This document shows positions 54,267 to 63,448 of a stretch of 64,000 nt of DNA, piece by piece (the stretch's first letter is position 1; each line of letters begins with the position of its first letter). The notes below the pieces were generated by a model. The model was not told where the DNA came from, made no database searches, and was given only the letters and a program-made list of their open reading frames with translations. Location of the stretch: the NCBI RefSeq assembly GCF_021390195.1, contig NZ_CP090003.1:2468001-2532000 (forward strand). Direction: 5' to 3'. The DNA is from Flagellimonas sp. CMM7 (lineage in GTDB: Bacteria; Bacteroidota; Bacteroidia; Flavobacteriales; Flavobacteriaceae). The position numbers and the translations under genes were made by a program.

Positions 54267-55538
54267 CTATAAATCGTACTGCTTAATTTTTCTATATAAT
54301 GTTCGTTCTGAAATCCCAAGTTCTGAAGCAGCGGCTTTTCGCTTACCGCGATTTCGCTCCAATGACTTCTTGATCAGTTCAATTTCCTTTTCCTGTAAAG
54401 ATAAAGTTTCTTCCTCTTGGATCTCTTCGGCAAAATGATAACGGTCCTCTTGTGGTTGGGCAGCAGTCGAGGTTGTTTCAACAATTGGTTCTGGCAAGTG
54501 CAAAACTTCCGCTACATTGTTTTCTTGTGGCCGAGCTTCTTCATCCTTATTTCCATAAATTTTACGGATCAAAGTCTCATTTTCTTCCTGTACTTTTTCA
54601 GAATCATTGTTTTTTAATAACTCCAAAGTAAGTTTTTTAAGATCGTTAAGATCTCCCTTCATATCAAACAAGACTTTGTAAAGAATTTCCCGTTCATTGC
54701 TAAAATCTCCTTCTTTCTTTGTTTGGCCTATAACTGCTGGTAAATTGGTATTGCTAGAGTTGGGCAAATAGCCATTCAACGTTCCTGCAGTAATGGTCCT
54801 GTTTTTTTCGAGAACAGAAACCTGCTCTGCAATGTTTCGCAATTGCCTAATGTTTCCAGGCCATCTGTACTTTATTAGTAATTGTACTGCTTGCTCTTCC
54901 AACCGAATCGTTGGCATTTTGTATTTCTGACCAAAATCTGAAGCAAATTTCCTGAACAACAAATGAATATCTTCCTGACGTTCACGTAGTGGAGGAATAT
55001 TAATTTCTACAGTACTTAATCTGTAGTATAGATCTTCCCTGAACTTTTCTTTTTCAATAGCCTCAAACATATTGATGTTAGTGGCCGCCACAATCCTGAC
55101 ATCGGTTTTTTGTACTTGTGAAGAACCAACTTTTAAGAACTCACCGTTTTCCAATACCCGAAGCAATCTCACTTGGGTTGTTAATGGTAATTCCCCAACT
55201 TCATCTAAAAAAATTGTTCCACCATCGGCTACTTCAAAATACCCACTTCGGGTTTGGGTAGCACCGGTAAATGCTCCTTTTTCATGTCCAAACAATTCAC
55301 TGTCAATAGTTCCTTCTGGAATTGCACCACAGTTTACCGCAATATATTTGGCATGTTTACGGTGTGATAATGAATGTATGATTTTAGGAACAGCCTCTTT
55401 ACCTACACCACTTTCTCCGGTTACCAAAACCGAAATATCCGTGGGAGCCACCTGTATAGCTTTTTCAATAGCACGATTTAACTTTATATCGTTGCCAATA
55501 AGCTCAAAACGTTGTTTTATGGATTGAACACCTTCCAT
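54267..55538 (-). CDS. Sigma-54-dependent transcriptional activator lacking a receiver domain
   Basis: The 423-residue AAA+ activator begins almost directly with its ATPase: Walker A GESGVGKE at 41-48, the sigma-54 contact loop GAFTGA at 88-93, Walker B GGTIFLDEVGEL near 109 and an arginine-finger region. An unstructured acidic stretch (about 300-385) precedes a Fis-type helix-turn-helix at 395-423 (KAAASELGISERTLYRKIK). No phosphoacceptor domain is present, so control must come from a partner, ligand or abundance. Its place between miaB and lptE suggests a link with the envelope. Confidence 0.92.
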   Translation of the reverse strand: MEGVQSIKQRFELIGNDIKLNRAIEKAIQVAPTDISVLVTGESGVGKEAVPKIIHSLSHRKHAKYIAVNCGAIPEGTIDSELFGHEKGAFTGATQTRSGYFEVADGGTIFLDEVGELPLTTQVRLLRVLENGEFLKVGSSQVQKTDVRIVAATNINMFEAIEKEKFREDLYYRLSTVEINIPPLRERQEDIHLLFRKFASDFGQKYKMPTIRLEEQAVQLLIKYRWPGNIRQLRNIAEQVSVLEKNRTITAGTLNGYLPNSSNTNLPAVIGQTKKEGDFSNEREILYKVLFDMKGDLNDLKKLTLELLKNNDSEKVQEENETLIRKIYGNKDEEARPQENNVAEVLHLPEPIVETTSTAAQPQEDRYHFAEEIQEEETLSLQEKEIELIKKSLERNRGKRKAAASELGISERTLYRKIKQYDL

Positions 55539-55541
55539 ATT

Positions 55542-57005
55542 TTAATTATTCTTTGAATATTCAACAGCTTCACCAATAAGTGTGGCTGAGGTACATTCGT
55601 TTATTTTTACGTGAACAAAATCGCCCACTTTATAATTTTCCTTTGGAAAGACCACAACCGTATTTTGTGAATTCCTTCCCATCCAATGATCATCTGATTT
55701 TTTTGAAACACCCTCAATAAGAATTTCTTCAGTTTTGCCTACATGCTGTTGCGTTCTATAGAAACTGTGTTTTCTTTGCATTTCGATGATTTCTTGCAGG
55801 CGTCTCTTTTTTATCTGTTCTGGAATATCATCATCCAGTTTTCTTTCAGCTAAAGTGCCCGGTCTTTCGGAATAAGCGAACATAAAACCAAAATCATATT
55901 TCACATATTCCATTAAACTTAGAGTGTCTTGGTGATCTTCTTCTGTTTCTGTAGGAAAACCAGCAATCATGTCTTGACTTATACCACAGTCGGGAATAAT
56001 TTTTCGAATATTATCAATCAACTCAAAATACTCTTCTCTTGTGTGCAAGCGGTTCATCGCTTTTAAAACACGGTTACTTCCACTTTGAACGGGTAAATGG
56101 ATAGAATTGCAGATGTTCTCATATTTTGCCATTGATTCAATGACATCCAAAGTCATATCCTGCGGATTTGAAGTGGAAAAACGAATCCTCATTTTGGGCT
56201 GTGCTTTTGCTACCTGCTCTAAAAGGTTGGCAAAATTTACAGAAGTGGCCTTTTGCATTTCCGTAGCTTTTTCAAAATCTTTTTTCATTCCTCCGCCGTA
56301 CCAGAGATAGCTGTCTACATTTTGTCCTAAAAGGGTAATTTCTTTAAACCCTCTTTCCCAAAGATCATTAACTTCTTCTAGAATGGATTGTGGGTCGCGG
56401 CTTCGTTCACGACCGCGGGTAAACGGTACTACGCAGAATGTGCACATATTATCGCAACCACGGGTAATGGAAACTAAAGCGGTAACCCCATTGGAATTTA
56501 AACGAACGGGAGCAATATCACCATAGGTTTCATCTTTAGAGAGTATAACATTTACTGCGTTTCTGCCCTCATCAATTTCTTGGACAAGGTTGGGCAAATC
56601 TTTGTAGGCATCTGGTCCTACCACCATATCCACAATCTTTTCCTCTTCTAGAAACTTACTTTTTAAACGTTCTGCCATACAGCCCAATACCCCTACTTTC
56701 ATTCTGGGATTGATTCTCTTGACTGCATTAAACTTTTCTAAACGTTTTCTAACGGTCAACTCAGCCTTCTCCCTAATGGAACATGTGTTGACCAAGACCA
56801 AATCCGCTTCCTCTAGTTTCTGTGTAGTATTAAACCCTTCTTTTGCTAAGATAGAAGCAACAATTTCACTATCGGAAAAATTCATGTGACAGCCGTAACT
56901 TTCTATATAAAGCTTTCTGCTGTTCTTTTCATTTTTCTCCAAAGTCAGGGAATTGCCTTGTTGGCTTTCATCAATAATCTTTTCTATGCCTGCGTTTTTG
57001 ATCAT
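55542..57005 (-). CDS. miaB: tRNA-2-methylthio-N6-dimethylallyladenosine synthase
   Basis: This 487-residue radical SAM methylthiotransferase modifies A37 in tRNAs that read UNN codons. The N-terminal cluster cysteines are Cys39, Cys75 and Cys109 and the radical SAM triad CxxxCxxC is Cys184, 188, 191 ([10 protein letters not shown]); a TRAM domain ends the protein. I choose ATG 57005, preceded by an AGGAGA ribosome-binding site. A longer frame opening with TTG at 57026 is unlikely because the -7 promoter element covers that codon. It leads a five-gene operon ending in secG. Confidence 0.95.
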   Translation of the reverse strand: MIKNAGIEKIIDESQQGNSLTLEKNEKNSRKLYIESYGCHMNFSDSEIVASILAKEGFNTTQKLEEADLVLVNTCSIREKAELTVRKRLEKFNAVKRINPRMKVGVLGCMAERLKSKFLEEEKIVDMVVGPDAYKDLPNLVQEIDEGRNAVNVILSKDETYGDIAPVRLNSNGVTALVSITRGCDNMCTFCVVPFTRGRERSRDPQSILEEVNDLWERGFKEITLLGQNVDSYLWYGGGMKKDFEKATEMQKATSVNFANLLEQVAKAQPKMRIRFSTSNPQDMTLDVIESMAKYENICNSIHLPVQSGSNRVLKAMNRLHTREEYFELIDNIRKIIPDCGISQDMIAGFPTETEEDHQDTLSLMEYVKYDFGFMFAYSERPGTLAERKLDDDIPEQIKKRRLQEIIEMQRKHSFYRTQQHVGKTEEILIEGVSKKSDDHWMGRNSQNTVVVFPKENYKVGDFVHVKINECTSATLIGEAVEYSKNN

Positions 57006-57023
57006 TTCTCCTAGAATGGGCTG

Positions 57024-57055
57024 CAAAGATAATGCTTATTCCACTTTAGTGACAA
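57024..57055 (-). promoter_or_regulatory. Promoter of the miaB operon
   Basis: On the minus strand a TTG (57055-57053), a 21-base spacer and a perfect -7 TATCTTTG (57031-57024) match the Bacteroidota pattern. Transcription would start near 57017, leaving about 12 bases of leader with an AGGAGA site before ATG 57005. Confidence 0.6.
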
Positions 57056-57084
57056 TTTGGCAGTAGTATTTAATACTATATTTA
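57056..57084 (+). promoter_or_regulatory. Promoter of the gene at 57136, back-to-back with the miaB promoter
   Basis: A -33 TTTG (57056-57059), a 17-base spacer and a near-perfect -7 TATATTTA (57077-57084) are present. Its -33 box directly abuts that of the miaB promoter. Confidence 0.5.
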
Positions 57085-57135
57085 TGAATTCTTTAGTTAT
57101 TGTATGCTCAAAACAAAACAACAACTTAATCAATC

Positions 57136-57864
57136 ATGAATTTGAGTGTCTTGTCCCAAAAAATCAGCGAAAGTAAATCTGTAGATTTTGGTAGTGTTTT
57201 TAACAATTCAATCGAGCTTTTTAAAAAAGTATGGTTACAAGGGTTTATAACCATCCTCTTAACTTTTGTGGCCATTGTTCCGTTTTACATTTTGCTTTAT
57301 GCCCCCATGATTGCCTTTGGTATTGCGGATCCAGAGTCTTTTAATAATGAAGAAATGCCGCCAGTCGCAGTGATTCTTATGCTTTTGTTGATGCCAATAA
57401 TTTATGTGGGAATCATGATGGTTGCGCTATGCTTAAATGCTGCGTTTTTGAGAATTTGTAAGTTGAAAGATTTGAATGAATTGGGTTCTGATGATTACTT
57501 TTTTTATCTCAAAAAGGAACATCTACAAAAAGCGGCTTTATTATCACTTTTAATGATTGGATTGGCTTTGTTGGGAATGTTGACCTGTGGATTGGGAATG
57601 TTTTATCTGATGGTCCCCATGTCTTTGTTCCCTGCGTTTTTTGCGTTTGACAAAGAGTTAACCGCAATGGAAATTTTAAAGGCAAGTTTTGCATTGGGCA
57701 ATAAAAATTGGGGAGTCATTTTTGGTTTGATATTGGTGACAGGGCTATTTGCTCAACTTGGGGTACTGTTATGTTTTATAGGTGTTCTTTTTACCGCAAT
57801 GTTGAGTAAGATTCCGGTGTATTTTATCTACAAGGATAGCATTGGGTTTTCTCCCAATTCTTAA
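57136..57864 (+). CDS. Polytopic membrane protein of unknown function
   Basis: The 242-residue product has a soluble start (DFGSVFNNSIELFKKVW, an amphipathic helix) and about five to six membrane helices. The pattern resembles DUF975-like or glycerophosphoryl-diester-associated membrane proteins. Homologues in flavobacteria are sometimes labelled beta-carotene monooxygenase, for which I see no support: there are no conserved histidines. Function is unknown. Confidence 0.7.
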   Translation: MNLSVLSQKISESKSVDFGSVFNNSIELFKKVWLQGFITILLTFVAIVPFYILLYAPMIAFGIADPESFNNEEMPPVAVILMLLLMPIIYVGIMMVALCLNAAFLRICKLKDLNELGSDDYFFYLKKEHLQKAALLSLLMIGLALLGMLTCGLGMFYLMVPMSLFPAFFAFDKELTAMEILKASFALGNKNWGVIFGLILVTGLFAQLGVLLCFIGVLFTAMLSKIPVYFIYKDSIGFSPNS

Positions 57865-57944
57865 ATTTTCACAGAACTTGGCGCAACTTTGTTTAAGACT
57901 TACTATCTAAAGGGTGTTATTCTACCCAAAAAACTTAAACAATA

Positions 57945-59195
57945 ATGAAAAAGAAAGTCTTATTAATTCTATCCTTGATCACACTGGTATTTGTATCGTG
58001 TGATAGCAATGATGATAATGACGGTTACGCAGATTATCAGGTAGCCAGGGCATTGGTCATGAGTAAAGCAGAATTTGCCAATAGCGTGGATATTATCGCA
58101 CCACGCCCAATAGACGAATCTGGTAAAATTTATACCTATCAGGATTACATTTTTATTAATGATAAATATGAAGGTGTACATGTCATTGATAACAGTAATC
58201 CGCAGCAACCGAAAAAGATTTCATTCATTAAAATTCCTGGGAATGTAGATGTTTCTGTGAAGGATGATTTTTTGTTCGCAGATAGTTTGATGGATTTGGT
58301 TGTTTTGGATATATCGGACATCAACAATATACAACAGGTCAACAGACTGGAAAGTGTTCTCTACAACAATGTTTTCTTCCCTTTCGAAGCTGATATTGTG
58401 GAATATGAGGAATACAATTATGAAACTGAAATCCTAATAGGATGGGAAACGGTTACAGAGCGCAGGTTGATTGAAGAAGTTGAACAAACCAGAATCGATT
58501 TTTTCAATGATATTGCTGTAGCCGAATCAGCCAATGGAGGTGATACTGGACAAGGAGGTTCTTTGGCGCGATTTAAAATAGTAGATGAGTATTTGTATGC
58601 AGTGGACAGCCATAATATTAATATATTCAATATTTCTGATTTAGAGAACCCGGAAAGTTTAGAAGATGTTTACGCAGGGTTCGATATTGAAACCATCTTC
58701 AATAGAGGTAATCACCTGTTCTTGGGAAGTATGCGCGGTATGTACATATATGATATTTCATCACCAGCTACGCCAACATTTGTTTCGGAATTTCAACACG
58801 GTACGGCCTGCGATCCAGTTGTGGTAGATGGAGATTATGCTTATGTAACCCTTAGGGGTGGGAATGAATGTGGAGCTTTGGAAAGCGGTTTGTTCATTGT
58901 TGACATCTCCAATATAGAAGACCCAAAGTTGGCTGTTGATTATCCTATGGATGAGCCTTATGGGTTAGGTATAAAAGATGAAAAGCTATTTGTTTGTGAT
59001 GGAAGCTCAGGCCTAAAAGTGTATGACAAGACGGACGTTGAGGATATAAAAATATTAAACCATTTTAAAGATATTGTTACGTTTGATGTTATTCCATTGG
59101 AAAGTCACTTAATAATGGTTGGGGACGAAGTCTTGTACCAATATGAATATTTGGATGATGAAATAAAACTCATAAGCCAAATAGGACTCAATTAA
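57945..59195 (+). CDS. LVIVD-repeat beta-propeller lipoprotein
   Basis: The 416-residue lipoprotein (VFVSCDSNDD, Cys19) is built of repeats with the LVIVD pattern: GVHVIDNSNPQQP, LVVLDISDINNI, INIFNISDLENPES, MYIYDISSPATP, LFIVDISNIEDP and LKVYDKTDVEDI. These predict a seven-bladed-type propeller exposed on the cell surface or in the periplasm, suited to protein or glycan binding. An acidic stretch follows the lipid cysteine, a pattern often seen in surface-exposed Bacteroidota lipoproteins. The Kunitz-domain gene starts one base after its stop, so the two are probably co-transcribed and may act together. Confidence 0.85.
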   Translation: MKKKVLLILSLITLVFVSCDSNDDNDGYADYQVARALVMSKAEFANSVDIIAPRPIDESGKIYTYQDYIFINDKYEGVHVIDNSNPQQPKKISFIKIPGNVDVSVKDDFLFADSLMDLVVLDISDINNIQQVNRLESVLYNNVFFPFEADIVEYEEYNYETEILIGWETVTERRLIEEVEQTRIDFFNDIAVAESANGGDTGQGGSLARFKIVDEYLYAVDSHNINIFNISDLENPESLEDVYAGFDIETIFNRGNHLFLGSMRGMYIYDISSPATPTFVSEFQHGTACDPVVVDGDYAYVTLRGGNECGALESGLFIVDISNIEDPKLAVDYPMDEPYGLGIKDEKLFVCDGSSGLKVYDKTDVEDIKILNHFKDIVTFDVIPLESHLIMVGDEVLYQYEYLDDEIKLISQIGLN

Positions 59196-59196
59196 C

Positions 59197-59454
59197 ATGG
59201 GAGGCAATATATATAAAGGTATTCTCTGTATTGTGTTACTGGCAATACATCTAAGCTCCTGTTCTAATGATGATGACAATGAAATACCGGCGGCCTGTCG
59301 GCTAGGACCAGATCCAGGTGAATGTCTAGCTGCAATTCCCAGATACTATTTTGACAAAGAAGAGCAAAAATGTAAGGAGTTTACATGGGGAGGGTGTAAT
59401 GGAGTAGTTCCTTTTGAAACAATGGAGGATTGTCTGGAATGTGAAAGAAATTAA
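59197..59454 (+). CDS. Lipoprotein with a Kunitz/BPTI-type protease-inhibitor domain
   Basis: The 85-residue protein has a lipobox (LSSC, Cys22), an acidic linker and a Kunitz-like domain with cysteines at 34, 43, 59, 67, 79 and 82. Spacing is 8-15-7-11-2, against 8-15-7-12-3 in classic BPTI, so the first four cysteines match exactly and the C-terminal loop is two residues shorter. IPRYYFD and FTWGGC are hallmark segments. The P1 residue after the second cysteine is Leu44, suggesting chymotrypsin- or elastase-like targets. It would display a protease inhibitor at the cell envelope. Confidence 0.88.
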   Translation: MGGNIYKGILCIVLLAIHLSSCSNDDDNEIPAACRLGPDPGECLAAIPRYYFDKEEQKCKEFTWGGCNGVVPFETMEDCLECERN

Positions 59455-59587
59455 ATGCCATAGTATTGGATTTATAGAAAGGTGCTAAGACTAGACCTCA
59501 CAATCAGAATAAACCTTTTAACTTAGATCATACGATATTGATAAACCTTGTAATTTTCTTAGACAAATCAAGTGTGAAGTTTATATG

Positions 59588-59622
59588 AAATATCCTGTTT
59601 TTAACAGGATATTTTTTTTAAA
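59588..59622 (+). terminator. Rho-independent terminator after the LVIVD/Kunitz pair
   Basis: A 12-bp perfect stem (AAATATCCTGTT / AACAGGATATTT) with a 3-base loop and a T-run lies 133 bases after the Kunitz gene stop. The bases between hold no gene that I can see. Confidence 0.75.
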
Positions 59623-59659
59623 TGTATTTTTCAAAAAATCTAAAATCGAAAAATTCATA

Positions 59660-59667
59660 TACTTTTG
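59660..59667 (+). promoter_or_regulatory. -7 promoter element (TACTTTTG) for topA
   Basis: This is a perfect TAnnTTTG match, 18 bases before the topA ATG at 59686. It overlaps the longer possible reading frame start at 59665, which therefore cannot be used from this promoter. Confidence 0.5.
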
Positions 59668-59685
59668 TTACCCAAAACTAATTGC

Positions 59686-62169
59686 ATGCCAAAGAATTTA
59701 GTTATTGTTGAGTCCCCAGCAAAAGCAAAAACCATAGAACGTTTTTTAGGAAAAGATTACCAAGTAGAATCAAGTTTTGGTCATATAGCGGATCTCCCAT
59801 CCAAAGAGCTTGGTGTAGATGTAGAAAACGATTTTAAGCCAAAATATACTGTAGATAAGGAGAAGAAAGCCTTGGTCAAAAAATTAAAAGATTTGGCCAA
59901 AAAAGCAGATACTATATGGTTGGCCAGTGATGAGGACCGAGAAGGAGAGGCTATTTCTTGGCATTTGGCGGAAGAGTTGGGCTTAGAGAAAAGTAGAACT
60001 AAACGTATTGTTTTCAATTCCATTACTAAATCTGCAATCCAAAAAGCCATTGAAAACCCAAGAGAAATCAACTACAATTTAGTAAATGCGCAACAGGCAA
60101 GAAGAGTTTTAGATAGATTGGTGGGGTATGAGTTATCACCCGTACTTTGGAAAAAAATAAAACCAGGTCTTTCTGCAGGTAGAGTACAATCTGTAGCGGT
60201 AAGATTAATAGTAGAAAGGGAAAGGGAAATTGAGGCTTTTAAACCAGAAGCGTCCTTCAGAATAAAAGCAGAATTTAAAACATCCAATGGAAATGTTTTT
60301 GCCGCTAAACTGCATAAGACTTTTGCCACGAAAGAAGCAGCAGAAGCATTTTTAAAGCAGAACATTGGTTCGGATTTTTCAGTTGCCAATCTCGATAAAA
60401 AACCAGCAAAAAAATCCCCTGCAGCACCTTTTACGACATCAACCTTGCAACAAGAAGCTTCCAGAAAACTATATTTTTCGGTTGGTAGAACTATGCAGGT
60501 TGCACAACGCTTGTATGAGGCCGGCCTTATTACATATATGAGAACAGACAGTGTTAACCTTTCCAAAGAAGCATTGAATGCGGCCAAAGATGCAATCATT
60601 CAAAACTATGGGGAGTCTTATAGCAAGGTGAGAAGCTTTACAGGGAAATCCAAAGGTGCTCAAGAAGCACACGAAGCTGTCCGTCCTACTGATATGAAAT
60701 TACAATCTCCGCAAATAGAACGTGATCAAGCAAAACTTTATGAACTTATATGGAAACGTACCTTGGCTTCACAGATGAGCGATGCAGAGTTGGAACGAAC
60801 TAATGTGAAAATAAAAGCAAGTTCTCATTCGGAAGAATTTACTGCAAATGGAGAAGTGGTAAAGTTTGATGGTTTCCTTAAGGTGTATTTGGAAGGTACG
60901 GATGAAGAGGATAAAGCAGAAGAACAAGAAGGAATGTTGCCGGCAATGAGCGTTGGTGAAGCCTTGCAAAATAATTTTATTACAGCTACGGAACGTTTTT
61001 CAAGACCACCATACCGTTATACAGAAGCTTCCTTGGTCAAAAAGTTGGAGGAACTTGGTATAGGAAGACCATCAACATATGCCCCTACAATTTCTACCAT
61101 ACAGAACAGGGGTTATGCAGAGAAGGGAACGGTAGATGGAACAGAAAGAAATTATGTGCAGTTAGTTTTGGAATCTGGTCAATTTGCTGAAAAGAATTTA
61201 TCGGAAATGGTAGGTTCTGACAAAGGGAAGTTGGTTCCCACAGATATTGGAATGATTGTGAATGACTTTTTGGTCAGTAATTTCACAACCATTCTTGATT
61301 ACAATTTTACAGCCAAGGTTGAAGAGAATTTTGATGAAATTGCCTCTGGAGATGAAGATTGGCAAAAGATGATGAAAGATTTTTATAAAGATTTTCATCC
61401 CAAAGTTTTAGATGTTGAAGAAAATGCAGAACGAGCAAGTGGAGAACGTATACTAGGTACTGATCCAAAATCTGGAAGACAGGTGGCTGCAAGACTAGGA
61501 CGTTTTGGCCCAATGGTGCAGATAGGGACAGTAGATGAAGAAGAAAAACCGCTCTTTGCAAGTTTGTTGCCTGAACAATCTATTACATCAATAACATTTG
61601 ATGAGGCCATGGAGCTTTTTCAATTGCCAAGAAAGTTAGGAACATATGCAGGTGAAGAAGTTGAGGCCAGCGTAGGAAGATTTGGTCCTTATGTTAGGTT
61701 TGGCAAAAAATTTATATCCTTGGCACAAGGAGAAAGTGCTTTTGATGTAGATATGGAACGTGCCATAGAATTGATAAAAGAAAAAGAGAAAGCGGACGCT
61801 CCCATTGCTCATTACGAGGATAAAGAGGTTACCAAAGGTAAAGGTAGGTTTGGACCATTCATAAAATGGGATGGTATGTTTATCAACGTAAACAAGAAAT
61901 ACGATTTTGATAATCTTTCTCAAGCTGATATCATTGAACTCATTGAAGCAAAGAAAATAAAGGAGATTGAAAAGCTGATTCAAGAATGGCCAGAAGAGAA
62001 AATTCGAATTGAAAAAGCAAGATGGGGAAGGCATAATATTATAAAGGGAAAAATTAAGGTTGAGTTGTCTAAAGATGTAGATGCAACTAAAATTTCTTTA
62101 GAAGAAGCACAAGCCTTGTTAGAAAAGAAAGCACCTAAGAAAAAAACCAAAGCAAAGGCTAAGAAGTAG
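59686..62169 (+). CDS. topA: DNA topoisomerase I
   Basis: The 827-residue type IA enzyme relaxes negative supercoils. The Toprim domain opens with LVIVESPAKAKTIE and carries DEDREGEAISWHL. The catalytic tyrosine is Tyr284 in GLITYMRTDSVNLS. The C-terminal part holds at least three GRFGP-containing repeats (near residues 605, 657 and 722) instead of Cys4 zinc fingers, and the chosen reading frame has no cysteine at all. The tail is Lys-rich. I start at ATG 59686, because the longer in-frame start lies inside the promoter. The next gene begins one base after its stop. Confidence 0.96.
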   Translation: MPKNLVIVESPAKAKTIERFLGKDYQVESSFGHIADLPSKELGVDVENDFKPKYTVDKEKKALVKKLKDLAKKADTIWLASDEDREGEAISWHLAEELGLEKSRTKRIVFNSITKSAIQKAIENPREINYNLVNAQQARRVLDRLVGYELSPVLWKKIKPGLSAGRVQSVAVRLIVEREREIEAFKPEASFRIKAEFKTSNGNVFAAKLHKTFATKEAAEAFLKQNIGSDFSVANLDKKPAKKSPAAPFTTSTLQQEASRKLYFSVGRTMQVAQRLYEAGLITYMRTDSVNLSKEALNAAKDAIIQNYGESYSKVRSFTGKSKGAQEAHEAVRPTDMKLQSPQIERDQAKLYELIWKRTLASQMSDAELERTNVKIKASSHSEEFTANGEVVKFDGFLKVYLEGTDEEDKAEEQEGMLPAMSVGEALQNNFITATERFSRPPYRYTEASLVKKLEELGIGRPSTYAPTISTIQNRGYAEKGTVDGTERNYVQLVLESGQFAEKNLSEMVGSDKGKLVPTDIGMIVNDFLVSNFTTILDYNFTAKVEENFDEIASGDEDWQKMMKDFYKDFHPKVLDVEENAERASGERILGTDPKSGRQVAARLGRFGPMVQIGTVDEEEKPLFASLLPEQSITSITFDEAMELFQLPRKLGTYAGEEVEASVGRFGPYVRFGKKFISLAQGESAFDVDMERAIELIKEKEKADAPIAHYEDKEVTKGKGRFGPFIKWDGMFINVNKKYDFDNLSQADIIELIEAKKIKEIEKLIQEWPEEKIRIEKARWGRHNIIKGKIKVELSKDVDATKISLEEAQALLEKKAPKKKTKAKAKK

Positions 62170-62170
62170 T

Positions 62171-63328
62171 ATGGCATTCGATTTTTTGGTCCCTATTAAG
62201 GATAGGGTCCTAGCATTCTCAGAGTTATTGCCTCCACAGGCATTGGGTAAAAACATCTTCAAGCATACCGAGAAAAAAGGATTACCTGTTTTCGCAAATG
62301 CAACCGTAGCTATTTTTGGGGTTCTAGAATCCAGAAATGGATTTGAAAAGAAACCAGAGCGATTGAATATTGATGAAATACGTATTCAGTTGTACCGCCT
62401 AATGGCCGGTAATTGGAATTCCACCATACTGGATATTGGAGATATAGAGGAAGGGAATACGGTAGAGGACACCTATTTTGTGGTCAAAGAAATTGTAGCG
62501 GGCCTGTTGGAAGAAAATATTATACCTATTGTAATAGGTGCAACCCAAGACATTACATTTCCCACGTACAGAGCTTTTGATAATATAAGGGATATGGTCA
62601 ATTTGGTATCCATAGATAGCCGTTTTGATTTTGGTGAAGATGAAGAACTCATTTCTTCTCATTCCTATATGAGTAAAATTATCACGGACAAACCCAATAA
62701 CCTATTTAACTTTTCCAATATAGGTTACCAAAGTTATTTTAATGCTCAGGAAGAGATTGATTTAATGGAGCGCCTTTTCTTCGATGCTTATCGGTTGGGA
62801 GAAATAGCTGCTAATCTGGAATTGGCAGAACCGGTATTGAGAAGTTCTCATATTGTAAGTTTGGATTTACGTGCAATTCGCGCTAGCGAAATGGGTTCTT
62901 TTAAAAACTTTTCCCCCAATGGTTTTACCGGTAGGGAGATTTGTGCCATTGCAAGATATGCCGGTATTAGTGATAAAGTATCATTGTTTGGTATCTATGA
63001 AGGAGAGAATTCTCCACAGGCATTTCAAATGATAGCTCAAATTATTTGGTACTTCATAGAGGGTATTAGTTTTAGAATAAAAGAATTCCCAAGTTCCAAA
63101 AGTGAAGATTTTACAAAGTTCACAGTTCCTACAGATACAGAAGAACTGGTATTCTACAAGAGCCATGTAACAGAACGTTGGTGGGTAGAGGTTCCATCAA
63201 TTTTACCCGAACATACTAAAACAAATTCGGCGGCGTTATTACCTTGCACCGAGGAAGACTATCTGGATGCTTGCAACCAGAAGATTCCGGAAAGGTGGTT
63301 CAAGGCCTATAGAAAGGGCTTTAACTAA
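62171..63328 (+). CDS. Arginase-fold protein with degenerate metal site (annotated elsewhere as formimidoylglutamase)
   Basis: The 385-residue protein has the ureohydrolase fold, but aligning it by eye to arginase shows lost Mn ligands. GGDHS becomes GATQD (His to Gln126), DAHxD becomes DSRFD (His to Arg151, with Asp149 and Asp153 kept), and SFDVDGLDP becomes SLDLRAIRA (Asp232 kept, second Asp to Arg234, third to Arg237). Three of six metal ligands are gone, so hydrolysis of formimidoylglutamate or arginine is unlikely. It sits one base after topA and 120 bases before gldK, and no histidine-catabolism genes are nearby. A structural or regulatory role with the gliding/secretion machinery is inference. 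Confidence 0.85.
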   Translation: MAFDFLVPIKDRVLAFSELLPPQALGKNIFKHTEKKGLPVFANATVAIFGVLESRNGFEKKPERLNIDEIRIQLYRLMAGNWNSTILDIGDIEEGNTVEDTYFVVKEIVAGLLEENIIPIVIGATQDITFPTYRAFDNIRDMVNLVSIDSRFDFGEDEELISSHSYMSKIITDKPNNLFNFSNIGYQSYFNAQEEIDLMERLFFDAYRLGEIAANLELAEPVLRSSHIVSLDLRAIRASEMGSFKNFSPNGFTGREICAIARYAGISDKVSLFGIYEGENSPQAFQMIAQIIWYFIEGISFRIKEFPSSKSEDFTKFTVPTDTEELVFYKSHVTERWWVEVPSILPEHTKTNSAALLPCTEEDYLDACNQKIPERWFKAYRKGFN

Positions 63329-63448
63329 ACAAATTAAATTTTAAGCATTAATTGTTTTTACACAATAATTTATTCAAAAAACAGTTTTGAGAATAATGAA
63401 TTTGTGTTATACAGTTTATAATCTTAAATCGAAAATTTAACCTAAAGT

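Noticed and set aside
57136..57864. Label beta-carotene 15,15'-monooxygenase, used for similar proteins
   Set aside because: The protein is a polytopic membrane protein without the conserved histidines of such oxygenases; the label looks like propagated error.
62171..63328. Functional annotation as formimidoylglutamase (HutG)
   Set aside because: Three metal ligands are missing and no histidine-degradation genes are nearby.
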